Made by a program: the position numbers and the translations under genes
Notes under the pieces: generated by a model
What the model was told of the DNA's origin: nothing
Database searches by the model: none
What the model saw: the letters and a program-made list of their open reading frames with translations, nothing else
Assembly (NCBI RefSeq): GCF_015865035.1
Contig: NZ_JADZGI010000002.1
Location: forward strand, 372,001-436,000
DNA: 64,000 nucleotides
Source: Novosphingobium aureum
GTDB taxonomy: Bacteria > Pseudomonadota > Alphaproteobacteria > Sphingomonadales > Sphingomonadaceae
Direction: 5' to 3'
Shown here: positions 17,920 through 25,823 of the stretch, piece after piece
Layout: each line of letters opens with the position of its first letter
Numbering within the stretch: the first letter of the stretch is position 1

Positions 17920-19394
17920 GCCGGCACCTCCTCGAGCTTGCGGACATCGGTGACATGGCCCGTCACCGCAGCGGCGGCGGCCATCGCCGGGCTCATCAGG
18001 TGCGTGCGGCCACCGCGGCCCTGACGGCCCTCGAAGTTGCGGTTCGAGGTCGAGGCAGAACGCTGGCCCTCGCCAAGGCGGTCGTCGTTCATCGCAACGC
18101 ACATCGAACAACCGGCCATGCGCCATTCGAATCCGGCCTCGGTGAAGACCGCGTCGAGCCCCTCGGCCTCGGCCTGCTGGCGCACCGCCATCGAGCCAGG
18201 CACGACCAGCGCGCGCACACCCTGTGCGACCCTGCGACCGCGTGCGACATCGGCCGCGGCGCGCAGGTCCTCGATCCGGCCATTGGTGCAAGAGCCGATG
18301 AACACCACATCGACCCCGATCTGCTCGATCGCCATGCCGGTCTCGAGCCCCATGTAGGCGAGCGCCTTGGCGTGCTGGCGCGCGGCCTCGGCCTCCACGG
18401 GTGCTGCCGGGACGGTGCCGTCGACGGGGGCCGCATCCTGCGGATTGGTGCCCCAGGTCACCTGCGGCGCGAGGCCATCGAGATCGAGCGAGACCGTACG
18501 ATCGTAGAGAGCGCCGGGATCGCTGGGCAGCGTGCGCCAGTAGTCGGCGGCCTGCGCGAACAGCGCAGGCGACGGCGCCAGCGGAAGGCCGCGCAGATAT
18601 TCGATGGTGGTCTCGTCGGGCGCGACAAGGCCGATGCGCGCGCCTGCCTCGATCGCCATGTTGCACAAGGTCATGCGCGCAGCCATCGACATGGCACGCA
18701 CCGCCTCGCCGGTGAACTCGACCGCGCAGCCGGTGGCGAAGCCCGCCCCGTACTTGCCGATAAGCGCCAGCGCGACGTCCTTGGCGGTGACGAAGGGCCC
18801 CATCGCGCCGCTGAGCTCGACCTTGACCGTATCCGCACGCTGCTGGACGATTGCGTTGGTCGCCAGCACGGTCTCGCAATCGCTCGCGCCGATCCCGAAG
18901 GCCAGCGCCCCGAAAGCGCCATGCGTCGAGGTATGGCTGTCGCCGCAGGCGAGCGTGGTGCCCGGCAGGGTGAAGCCCAGCTCGGGCCCCATGACGTGGA
19001 CGATGCCCTGGCGCGCATCGTCGAGCGGCACGTAGGGAATGTCGAACTCGGCGACGTTGCTGGCAAGGCGCTCGACCTGCGCCCCGGCGGCATTGCCGGT
19101 ATCGATCGTCTCGAGCCGGTCGAGGCTGGTCGAAACCGCATGGTCAGGCACGGCGAGATGCGTCTCGCGGCGGTGAACCTTGCGCTCGTTGACGCGCAGC
19201 GCCTCGAACGACTGGTGGGTCGAGCACTCGTGCAGCAGGTGGCGGTCGACGTGGATCAGCGCGGCACGGCTCTCGGCCTCGCCTTCGCCCGAGGGAACCT
19301 CGGCAATGACATGGCTGTCCCACAGCTTGCGATAGAGCGTACGCGGCGCCGTGGCGGCCGGGGCTGCGGCAGCGTCTGGCTTGGGGGAATTCAC
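17916..19394 (-). CDS. LeuC-like [4Fe-4S] large subunit of an aconitase-superfamily hydro-lyase
   Basis: A 492-residue subunit with the three cluster cysteines (C369 in FIGSCTNGR, C429 and C432 in AGCSMC). The LeuC N-terminal signature (HEVTSPQAF in typical LeuC, from memory) reads HECSTHQSF, and the N-terminus carries an Ala/Pro-rich extension. The start is GTG 19394, overlapping the TGA of the upstream dehydrogenase (GTGA); the stop overlaps the LeuD-like start. Probable reaction: reversible hydration of a branched unsaturated dicarboxylate. Family precedent for catabolic use is dimethylmaleate hydratase (DmdAB) in nicotinate fermentation, where the product is cleaved by an isocitrate-lyase-family lyase, a gene type also present in this island. 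Confidence 0.87.
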   Translation of the reverse strand: MNSPKPDAAAAPAATAPRTLYRKLWDSHVIAEVPSGEGEAESRAALIHVDRHLLHECSTHQSFEALRVNERKVHRRETHLAVPDHAVSTSLDRLETIDTGNAAGAQVERLASNVAEFDIPYVPLDDARQGIVHVMGPELGFTLPGTTLACGDSHTSTHGAFGALAFGIGASDCETVLATNAIVQQRADTVKVELSGAMGPFVTAKDVALALIGKYGAGFATGCAVEFTGEAVRAMSMAARMTLCNMAIEAGARIGLVAPDETTIEYLRGLPLAPSPALFAQAADYWRTLPSDPGALYDRTVSLDLDGLAPQVTWGTNPQDAAPVDGTVPAAPVEAEAARQHAKALAYMGLETGMAIEQIGVDVVFIGSCTNGRIEDLRAAADVARGRRVAQGVRALVVPGSMAVRQQAEAEGLDAVFTEAGFEWRMAGCSMCVAMNDDRLGEGQRSASTSNRNFEGRQGRGGRTHLMSPAMAAAAAVTGHVTDVRKLEEVPA

Positions 19395-20419
19395 TCGGCC
19401 TCTCCGATCTCGATGATGACACGCCCGACGTCGCGGGCCTCGGGTCCGGCGAGCAGGCTAAACGCCTGCGCCACATCGTCGAGCGCGAAGCGGCGCGTGA
19501 CCGTAGGTCGGAGGGACAGCTTGCCAGACGCGATCAGATCGAGGACTTGCGCCTGCCCGGCCCCCGCACGCACGCCGAAGATCGCCAGTTCGCGATCGAC
19601 GATTTCCCAGTTGCTGACGGGGAGCGCCCCGCCGCCGGTCAGCGCCACGCTCGCCCCGGGAGCGGCGACGGCAAAGGCCTGCGCCATGCCCCATTCGCTG
19701 GCAGTGGTCTCCATGACCGCGGGCAGACCGCCCGGCAATGCCACGAGCACCGCGTCGCTGACCGCTTCGCCATGTGCGGCAATCGGGAACAGGCGAGCGG
19801 CGCCCAGTTCTCCGGCAAGCTGCGAGCGTTTGCCGCTGCCGCCGATGGCGACGACGTCGAGATCGAGCGCGCGGGCCATGGCCACTGCGCCCAGGCCCAT
19901 CGCACCGACACCGAGAATGCCCACGGTGTCACCCGCCTTCAGTCCCATGCGGGTGAAGGCATTGAGCGCATCGACCGGCCCTGCCAGCATCGCGGCATCG
20001 TCGAAACCGACCGCATCGGGCAGCACGGCGAGCTTGCGCGCCGATACCAGTGTGTATTCCTCGCAGCAGGTCTGGCGCACGAGCGTCTTGAAGGCTGGAT
20101 CAAGGCACAGGTTCTGCCGCCCGGCCTTGCAGTTGGCGCAGGTACCGCAGTGGTCGAGCGCAAGCGCGCTGACACGATCACCTTCGCGCAGTCCCTCGAC
20201 ACCTTCGCCCAACCCGGCCACGACACCCGAGAAATCGGCGCCGATGCCCACCGGATAGTCCTTTACGTAGCGCCCGCCCTTGTTGAGGTAGGTGCCGACG
20301 TCGGTGCCGTAGGGCGCATAGGCCATGACCTTGACGAGGACCTGGCCCGGCCCCGGCTGGGGCACGGGCAGGTCCACGACCCGGATGTCACCGGGCGCGT
20401 GGAGCTGGGCTGCCTTCAT
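19391..20419 (-). CDS. MDR/zinc-type alcohol dehydrogenase relative lacking catalytic zinc ligands
   Basis: A 342-residue medium-chain dehydrogenase/reductase with an N-terminal GroES-like domain and an NAD(P) Rossmann domain (VGILGVGAMGLGAVAMARAL). The structural-zinc lobe is intact (C91, C94, C97, C105 in CGTCANCKAGRQNLC). The catalytic zinc ligands are not: the usual CGTD motif reads YGTD (Tyr37) and GHEFSG reads GADFSG (Ala61). It may therefore act as a reductase or use another mechanism. Overlaps by 4 bases at both ends with the bicupin and leuC-like genes. Substrate unknown; likely an intermediate of the island's pathway. Confidence 0.85.
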   Translation of the reverse strand: MKAAQLHAPGDIRVVDLPVPQPGPGQVLVKVMAYAPYGTDVGTYLNKGGRYVKDYPVGIGADFSGVVAGLGEGVEGLREGDRVSALALDHCGTCANCKAGRQNLCLDPAFKTLVRQTCCEEYTLVSARKLAVLPDAVGFDDAAMLAGPVDALNAFTRMGLKAGDTVGILGVGAMGLGAVAMARALDLDVVAIGGSGKRSQLAGELGAARLFPIAAHGEAVSDAVLVALPGGLPAVMETTASEWGMAQAFAVAAPGASVALTGGGALPVSNWEIVDRELAIFGVRAGAGQAQVLDLIASGKLSLRPTVTRRFALDDVAQAFSLLAGPEARDVGRVIIEIGEAE

Positions 20420-21165
20420 TCACCGGCTCCGAAGGCGAAGACCATGATCCGCGCGCCGTTCTTGCTTGAGGTGGCAGCCAGCAGCGGCGTGTCGGGCGCG
20501 CCCACGGTATAGTCGCCAGCGGCCCAGGTCTCGCCATTGCCGACTAGCGAACCCTCGAGCACGTAAGCCTCCCAGGATGCTCCGAGGTTGCCTGCCTCGC
20601 CCTGCCAGCCGGCCGGAACGATCGCCTCGAACGAGCGCGCGCCGGTCTCGGGATCGGTGCTCAGCGGACGCATGGTCCAGCCCTCGGGCAGCGCGGCATC
20701 GGCAACGGGCGCGATGTCGGCGACCGTGACCTCGAAGACATGGCCGCGCGGATCGGTCGCGGCGGGCAGCGGGTACTCGACCGGCTGCTCAGGCTCATGG
20801 ACCAGCTGGAGGACGAGCAGTCCGTCGCTGCGCACAAGCGCTAGCGCACCCTCGCTCGAGCTTTCGTCATGGCCGTGTACGACATGGGCAGGACGGTAGA
20901 AGTACACGCCCTTGCGGAAGTGGTGATTGCCATCGAGGGTCACCGCCCCGTCGAGCATATAGACTTCCTCGTAGGCGTCGTGGAAATGCGCCACGCCGCC
21001 GCCGTGCCAGCCCTTGGGGATGTAGACCAGATTGGTGACGTGCCCGGTCGCCGCGTCCTCGCCCAGCTTGCGCCGCTTGAGGCCGTGGGTCCCGAGCATC
21101 TCCCACTCGAGCGCGTCGCCGCGCACGTGTTCGAGCGGATGCGAGAGCTTGAGTGGTGCTGTCAT
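20416..21165 (-). CDS. Bicupin protein, first of three paralogues in the island
   Basis: A 249-residue two-domain cupin. The N-terminal cupin has a complete metal-binding set: H60 and H62 (AHFHDAYEE), E66 and H97 (PAHVVHG). The C-terminal cupin is degenerate (SWEAYVLEGSLVGNGETWAAGDY without His ligands). Similar in size and layout to the bicupins at 26764-27507 and 27702-28445. Cupins of this kind can be dioxygenases, isomerases or decarboxylases; the reaction is not known. Start is ATG 21165, overlapping the isomerase stop by one base (TGATG); the TTG just upstream is less likely. Confidence 0.8.
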   Translation of the reverse strand: MTAPLKLSHPLEHVRGDALEWEMLGTHGLKRRKLGEDAATGHVTNLVYIPKGWHGGGVAHFHDAYEEVYMLDGAVTLDGNHHFRKGVYFYRPAHVVHGHDESSSEGALALVRSDGLLVLQLVHEPEQPVEYPLPAATDPRGHVFEVTVADIAPVADAALPEGWTMRPLSTDPETGARSFEAIVPAGWQGEAGNLGASWEAYVLEGSLVGNGETWAAGDYTVGAPDTPLLAATSSKNGARIMVFAFGAGE

Positions 21166-21950
21166 CAAAGTTCTGCCATCAGGCGGCCGAAGCCGGGAAC
21201 GTGGTCATAGACACCACAGGCGCGCAGCGCATGCCAGTAGGTCGCGGTGTTGATCGCGATGACCGGCTTGCCAAGATACATCTCGGCAGCCGCGCAGAAT
21301 CGGATACCCGAGACATTGGTGCCGACCTGGATCAGGCAGTCGACATCGTCGCCATCGAGATAGCGGAAGGTCTCGCGCATCTTGTCGTCGTCGATCTCGG
21401 CGATCGCGGTCCAGCTCGGAGCCTGCAGCGGCTTGTCGCGCACGGTCTCGTAACCGTAGTCGGACAGGAAGTTGGCGACCTCGGCATTGGCCGTGGGATA
21501 GTAGGGCGAGAAGAACGCGACCTTCTTGATGCCGCCATAGGCCTCCAGCGCAGCGGCGAGCGCCTCGGAGCCGGTCGAGACCTTGAGGCCGGAAACCTCC
21601 TCGACGTTCTGGCGCCACTTGAGGGCACCTTCGGCGCCGCCGAAGAAGGTCACTGCCGACATGCCCATGACGAGGTAGTCGGGCGAGCAGGTCAGCACGC
21701 CCTTCACCGCGTCGATGGTGTTGTGGCTGATCTCCCAGGCACCTGCCATGAAGGTCTCGTTCGAGACCGCCTTGGCATTGTCGACGACGATGCGGCTGTA
21801 GTGGTTGGTCACCCCGTGCGGGCGCAGGTCGTCGAAGTCGGGCTGGACGATCGTGTTGGTCGAGGGCCCGAGCACGCCGAACTTGTAACGGTAGCCCTGG
21901 ACGTCCTTGTTACGACGCTCGGGCATCACGCGCTGCTTGGTATCGGTCAT
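21165..21950 (-). CDS. Maleate isomerase / Asp-Glu racemase / arylmalonate decarboxylase superfamily protein
   Basis: A 261-residue cytosolic protein of the maleate cis-trans isomerase type (GVLGPSTNTIVQPDFD near the N-terminus, VMGMSAVTFFGGAEG at 94-108, KPVIAINTATYWHALRACGV at 228-247). Members interconvert maleate and fumarate, racemise, or decarboxylate malonates using one or two Cys. At the two expected positions I see Met97/Ser98 (MGMSAV) and Val209 (IQVGTN) rather than Cys, so the chemistry may differ. Start ATG 21950 overlaps the flavin monooxygenase stop (ATGA); the longer upstream frame lies inside that gene. A maleate-like C4 intermediate would fit the pathway, but this is inference. 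Confidence 0.8.
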   Translation of the reverse strand: MTDTKQRVMPERRNKDVQGYRYKFGVLGPSTNTIVQPDFDDLRPHGVTNHYSRIVVDNAKAVSNETFMAGAWEISHNTIDAVKGVLTCSPDYLVMGMSAVTFFGGAEGALKWRQNVEEVSGLKVSTGSEALAAALEAYGGIKKVAFFSPYYPTANAEVANFLSDYGYETVRDKPLQAPSWTAIAEIDDDKMRETFRYLDGDDVDCLIQVGTNVSGIRFCAAAEMYLGKPVIAINTATYWHALRACGVYDHVPGFGRLMAEL

Positions 21951-23140
21951 ACGATTTCCTTTTCCTGCTGGAGGCTGGCAAACATCGACTGGCGCATCAG
22001 ATACTGGCGCCGGGCGACGGGATCGGCATGGACGCGGCGCATTTCGGCACGCTTGGCCTCCTGCGCATTGGGGTCGACCTGCCCCATGGTCTTCATGTTC
22101 TCGATGGTCTGGGCCTGGATGAACGAGCGCGTCACCGCCTGGCGCTGGCGCTCGAACAGCGCGAGCGCCTCGCGGTCGGCGTCCTTGCGCAGGATTTGCC
22201 ACAGCTTGTCGGCAAGGTTCCAGCCATCGTGGATCCCTGAGTTCATGCCGAAGCCGCCCAGCGGATTGTTGAGGTGGGCAGCATCGCCGACGATCGCCAT
22301 GCGCCCCTTCACGAACTGGTCGGCGACGCGCTGATGGACGCGGTAGATCGTGCGGTGGGTGGTCTCGACATCGCCATGACCGACGATGCGCGAGAAGACC
22401 TGCTCCTTGTTGCGGTCGCTAATCAGGTCCTCGTCCGAGGTGGCGCCGTCACCGGGCACCAGCACGCGCCAGATGCCCGGCACCTTCAGGAGCACCAGCC
22501 ACTCTTCGGGATCGCTGATGTAGTTCACGTAGTCGAGGTCGGGCATGGCCTCCTCGATGGCGTAGGAGGTCGACATCGAAACGAACTTCTCCTCGTAGGT
22601 GAAGCCGCTGAAGCCGATTCCTGTCGCCTTGCGCACGACCGAGCGCGAGCCGTCCGCGCCGACCACGAAGCGCGCGGTGATCTCGCGGGTCTCTCCGTCC
22701 TGTTCGACCGTCGCGACCACCCCCTCGGCATCCTCGCGCACGTCGAGCAGACGGCAGCCGAAGTGCACGTCCATGCCCTCGATCTCGGCGATGCGCTGCG
22801 AGAGCAGCTTGGCAAGGTAGTGTTGCTCGCACTGCAGGCGGAAGGGGAACTTGGTGAAATCGCTGAGCTCGGTCAGGTCGAAGCGGATCGCTTCGCCCGA
22901 ACGGCGGTCGCGCATCTGGTAGATCGGCGCCTTGAGGCCCATCCCGATCAACGCCTCGGCCGCACCGATCTCGTCGAGCATCTCCAGCGTCGAGGCGTGG
23001 ATCGTCGAGGCGCGAAGGTCGTGGGCGCAATCAGGCTCCTGCTCGATGAGCGTGACCTTGATCCCCATCGAGGCCAACCGCGCCGCGCAGGTGGTACCAA
23101 CCGGGCCGGCACCGACCACAAGAACTTCGCAATTGACCAT
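21947..23140 (-). CDS. FAD-dependent aromatic-type monooxygenase (group A)
   Basis: A 397-residue single-component flavin hydroxylase. It shows the FAD-binding GAGPVG (10-15), the DG motif GADGSRSVVRKATGI (161-175) and the GD motif VGDAAHLNNPLGGFGMN (284-300). The segment DLRASTIHASTLEMLDEIG is typical of the MhpA/phenol hydroxylase branch, which hydroxylates aromatic or heteroaromatic rings with NAD(P)H and O2. It lacks the C-terminal thioredoxin-like domain of phenol hydroxylases. First gene of the six-gene operon; its promoter region, shared with the IclR gene, has two copies of the island's 15-bp palindrome. Substrate unknown. Confidence 0.88.
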   Translation of the reverse strand: MVNCEVLVVGAGPVGTTCAARLASMGIKVTLIEQEPDCAHDLRASTIHASTLEMLDEIGAAEALIGMGLKAPIYQMRDRRSGEAIRFDLTELSDFTKFPFRLQCEQHYLAKLLSQRIAEIEGMDVHFGCRLLDVREDAEGVVATVEQDGETREITARFVVGADGSRSVVRKATGIGFSGFTYEEKFVSMSTSYAIEEAMPDLDYVNYISDPEEWLVLLKVPGIWRVLVPGDGATSDEDLISDRNKEQVFSRIVGHGDVETTHRTIYRVHQRVADQFVKGRMAIVGDAAHLNNPLGGFGMNSGIHDGWNLADKLWQILRKDADREALALFERQRQAVTRSFIQAQTIENMKTMGQVDPNAQEAKRAEMRRVHADPVARRQYLMRQSMFASLQQEKEIV

Positions 23141-23293
23141 GACTCTACTGGACTCCCCTAATGCAATCCCGATCAGGTCGGCTCAAGCGGCAAACACCGG
23201 GACAGTGGCACGCCGCTGTCGGTCTGCCGCACCGCGACCTGCCTCACGATCTTGCATCGCCTTCCCGCCGACGGAACGGCATCGGGGCCAATC

Positions 23294-23329
23294 ATCCGTA
23301 TCGCGGAGCGAACTATCCGCCATGCGTAT
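23294..23329. promoter_or_regulatory. Two operator-like palindromes between the monooxygenase operon and the IclR gene
   Basis: Two 15-bp pseudopalindromes, ATCCGTATCGCGGAG at 23294-23308 and ATCCGCCATGCGTAT at 23315-23329, start 21 bases apart (two helical turns). Each matches ATCCGCATTGCGGAT at 12 of 15 positions. They lie about 70-105 bases before the IclR GTG and about 155-190 bases before the monooxygenase ATG, suited to control of both promoters. Confidence 0.65.
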
Positions 23330-23398
23330 ACGGGTGCTTGACTCACCCCCCGATTCTGCAGAGCTTTGATCCAGATCAAAACGACAGGAAAAAGCTCC

Positions 23399-24349
23399 GT
23401 GGCCAAGCGCATCCCCCCTTATCCCATCGTTGCCGACGCCCCCTTCGCGCAGGCAGGACAGGTCGACGACGTGCACCAGCACGCCCACAAGAAGCGGGAC
23501 CTTGGCGAAGGCGATGCGGGCCGGGACGATAGTGCGCGGGACAAGGACGTGATCCGTTCGCTCTCGCGCTCGATCCAGGTCATCCAGGCGATCAACCGCC
23601 ATGGCTCGCTCGGCCTGACGGAAATCTCGCGCGCGGCGGACATTCCCTATCCAACCGCCTATCGCATCGTGAACACGCTGATGGAGGAAGGCCTCGTCGA
23701 GCGCGAACCAGCGCGCAAGCGCTATCGCCCGACGGCACTGATCCAGACATTGTCGTGCGGCTTCCAGAATCACGACCGGCTGGTAGGCCTCGCCCGTCCG
23801 CTGATCGGTGCCTTCACGCACGACTTCCACTGGCCGCTCAGCGTTGTGACCCGCGTCGGCAACAAGATGGTCGTGCGCGATTCCACCAGCACCCAGACCA
23901 CGCTGACCTTCAACAACTACTATCCCGGCTGGCAGGTACCATTGCTCGCTTCGGCCTCGGGCCAGGCCTATTTCTCCTTCGCGAGCAAGAGCGAACAGGA
24001 AGAACTGCTGCTGCAGTCGCGCTCGCGCCAGCAGATGCTCGACGCGGTGATCCTCAAGGAGTTCGAGAGCGGCAAGGCGCAGCAGCGCATCCGGGAGCTG
24101 GGCTATGCCGCCGTCGCGCGCACGCCCTACTCGGCCAACCCGGGCAAGACGTCCTCGATCGCCGTACCGATCTTCGAAGGCGATCAGCTGCTCGGCGCAC
24201 TGGCGCTGGTCTACTTCGCGAACGCGATGCCGCTCAGCGAGGCGATCGACAACTACCTCGAGCCGATGCTCGAGGTATCACGCTCGATCAGCGAGGGCCT
24301 CTCGGCCATGCCGCTCGGCCTGACCGCGTTCGACGAGGCGGCGGAATAG
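23399..24349 (+). CDS. IclR-family transcriptional regulator
   Basis: A 316-residue regulator. After a charged, His-rich N-terminal extension of about 50 residues comes the winged helix-turn-helix (VIRSLSRSIQVIQAINRHGS... LTEISRAADIPYPTAYRIVNTL), then an IclR effector-binding domain (about 125-300). Closest in flavour to MhpR-like activators of aromatic pathways. GTG 23399 is chosen over TTG 23366 because AGGA lies 9 bases upstream. It is divergent from the monooxygenase operon and is the natural candidate to bind the 15-bp palindromes found across the island. Its last 72 bases overlap the convergent MFS gene. Confidence 0.9.
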   Translation: MAKRIPPYPIVADAPFAQAGQVDDVHQHAHKKRDLGEGDAGRDDSARDKDVIRSLSRSIQVIQAINRHGSLGLTEISRAADIPYPTAYRIVNTLMEEGLVEREPARKRYRPTALIQTLSCGFQNHDRLVGLARPLIGAFTHDFHWPLSVVTRVGNKMVVRDSTSTQTTLTFNNYYPGWQVPLLASASGQAYFSFASKSEQEELLLQSRSRQQMLDAVILKEFESGKAQQRIRELGYAAVARTPYSANPGKTSSIAVPIFEGDQLLGALALVYFANAMPLSEAIDNYLEPMLEVSRSISEGLSAMPLGLTAFDEAAE

Positions 24350-25597
24350 CCAGGCCGCGACGGTCGCGAGCGCGATCAGCACGGTGCACAGGATGAAGCC
24401 GTTGCGGTAGCTGCCGAAGACATCGAACAGGTGGCCCGCAACCCAAACCCCGGAACCGGACGAAATTGCCTCGAAGATGATGAAGGCTCCGGTCATCTGG
24501 CCAAGCCGCGGGCCCGCGAAGGTGTTGGCGATGACGACCTGGGTGAGCACGTAGCACCCGGCCCAGCCGGCACCGAGCAAGACCAACCCAACCATCGCCA
24601 CCGCGGGACCGCCCAGGCTGAGCAGCGCAGCACCTATGAAGAGCAGCAATTGCTGCGAATTCCAGATCCTGTTGGTACCCCAACGCTCCGCTGCGGCACC
24701 GACCAGCACCTTGCCCACCAGCCCGGTCATGAACACCAGACTGAGGCCGAGCGCTGCGCGGGTGGCAGTCAGGCCAATGTCCTGCAGGTAGAGGAACAGG
24801 TTGAGCAGGAACGCCGTCGAGGCAAAGAAGGTACCGAAGGTCGCCGTCAGCAACAGCCCCAGCGCGAGCTTGCGCCGCGGCATCGTGGCGAAGGCTCCGA
24901 GCAGCGATTCGCGCGATGCCGGTGCAGCGCCATCGGCCCGCTTAACCCGGCGCTCGACCGGCGGCGAGCGTACCAGCAGCGCCGCGACGGGGACCATCGC
25001 CAGCGGGACAAGCGCTGCCATGCGGAGCACCGAACGCCAGTCGGCATGTTCGAGCGCGAGAACCGTCAGCGACGGGAAAATGGCCATGCCGATGCTCGTG
25101 CCCGACAGCGCGATCGAGGTCGCCAGCGTGCGCAGCGCCGTGAAGCGCGCCCGGATCATCAAGACCACGATCACCACGTGTGACGATGCGAAGGAGAGCC
25201 CGAGCAGGATGTACAACAAATAGATCTGCCCGATGCTGCGCGCATGACCATAGGCAGTGAGCGTCGCAGCGAGCAGGAGCAGGCCGGCGAGCACGATATT
25301 GGAAGGGCGCACGCGACTGGTCAACAGTCCGACGAGCAGCCCGGACATGCCCGAGGACAGCAGAAAGATCGTCTCGCGCAGCTTGAGCGCGCCGCGCGAG
25401 ATGCCCAGATCCGCCAGGATCGCGGTATCGAGCGCAGGCAGGCCGGCAGAGATGATGCCGTGGCACACCGTCATCACCATCAGCAGCCCGGCGATCATGA
25501 CCCACGCGCCGCGGTCTACGCGCCCCGCCCTGGCAGTGTCGGTCTCGCGATTCTCGGGAGAGTTTTCGGGGCTGCCGGTCAATGTCGTAGTCGTCAT
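24278..25597 (-). CDS. MFS transporter
   Basis: A 439-residue major facilitator with about twelve membrane helices. The loop 2-3 signature is present in degenerate form (GLLVGLLTSRVRPSNIV), with a second-half counterpart GLVGKVLVGAAAERWGTNRI. It resembles oxalate/formate- or monocarboxylate-porter-like MFS proteins of catabolic clusters; substrate unknown but probably the pathway's growth substrate or a dicarboxylate. Start at ATG 25597 (MTTTTLTG); the frame extends upstream without a ribosome site. Its 3' end overlaps the IclR gene by 72 bases, tail to tail. A palindrome of the island lies 54 bases upstream. Confidence 0.88.
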   Translation of the reverse strand: MTTTTLTGSPENSPENRETDTARAGRVDRGAWVMIAGLLMVMTVCHGIISAGLPALDTAILADLGISRGALKLRETIFLLSSGMSGLLVGLLTSRVRPSNIVLAGLLLLAATLTAYGHARSIGQIYLLYILLGLSFASSHVVIVVLMIRARFTALRTLATSIALSGTSIGMAIFPSLTVLALEHADWRSVLRMAALVPLAMVPVAALLVRSPPVERRVKRADGAAPASRESLLGAFATMPRRKLALGLLLTATFGTFFASTAFLLNLFLYLQDIGLTATRAALGLSLVFMTGLVGKVLVGAAAERWGTNRIWNSQQLLLFIGAALLSLGGPAVAMVGLVLLGAGWAGCYVLTQVVIANTFAGPRLGQMTGAFIIFEAISSGSGVWVAGHLFDVFGSYRNGFILCTVLIALATVAAWLFRRLVERGQAERHGREALADRA

Positions 25598-25650
25598 GTT
25601 CCCACGCTGCACTTCCCCGGGCAATTTGACCATCATTTCACCCGGCCTGC

Positions 25651-25665
25651 ATCCGCATCACGGAT
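25651..25665. promoter_or_regulatory. Operator-like palindrome between MFS and lyase genes
   Basis: ATCCGCATCACGGAT, with perfect 5-base arms and 13 of 15 matches to the island consensus. It lies 54 bases before the MFS ATG and 159 bases before the lyase ATG, in the divergent promoter region. Confidence 0.7.
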
Positions 25666-25823
25666 AGACCCCGGTACACCGGTTGTCCCGTGCGCGCGCA
25701 ATGCCCAGCGCGCACGGGCATGATCCGGCAAATCGTCTGCATCGCGCGGACAGCCGGAACGCAAGATCAACATCGGGTACTTCCTCCCAAGGGAGCGGGC
25801 CCGCCGCCAGAAGGAACGAGCAC

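Noticed and set aside
17308..19394. Labelling the two genes simply as leucine biosynthesis leuC and leuD
   Set aside because: Operon partners, altered signature residues and shared control with catabolic genes make this doubtful; the symbols were withheld although true LeuCD cannot be excluded.
17955..20258. Open frame of 767 codons on the plus strand
   Set aside because: Antisense to the leuC-like and dehydrogenase genes; no domain, Arg/Ala/Gly-rich.
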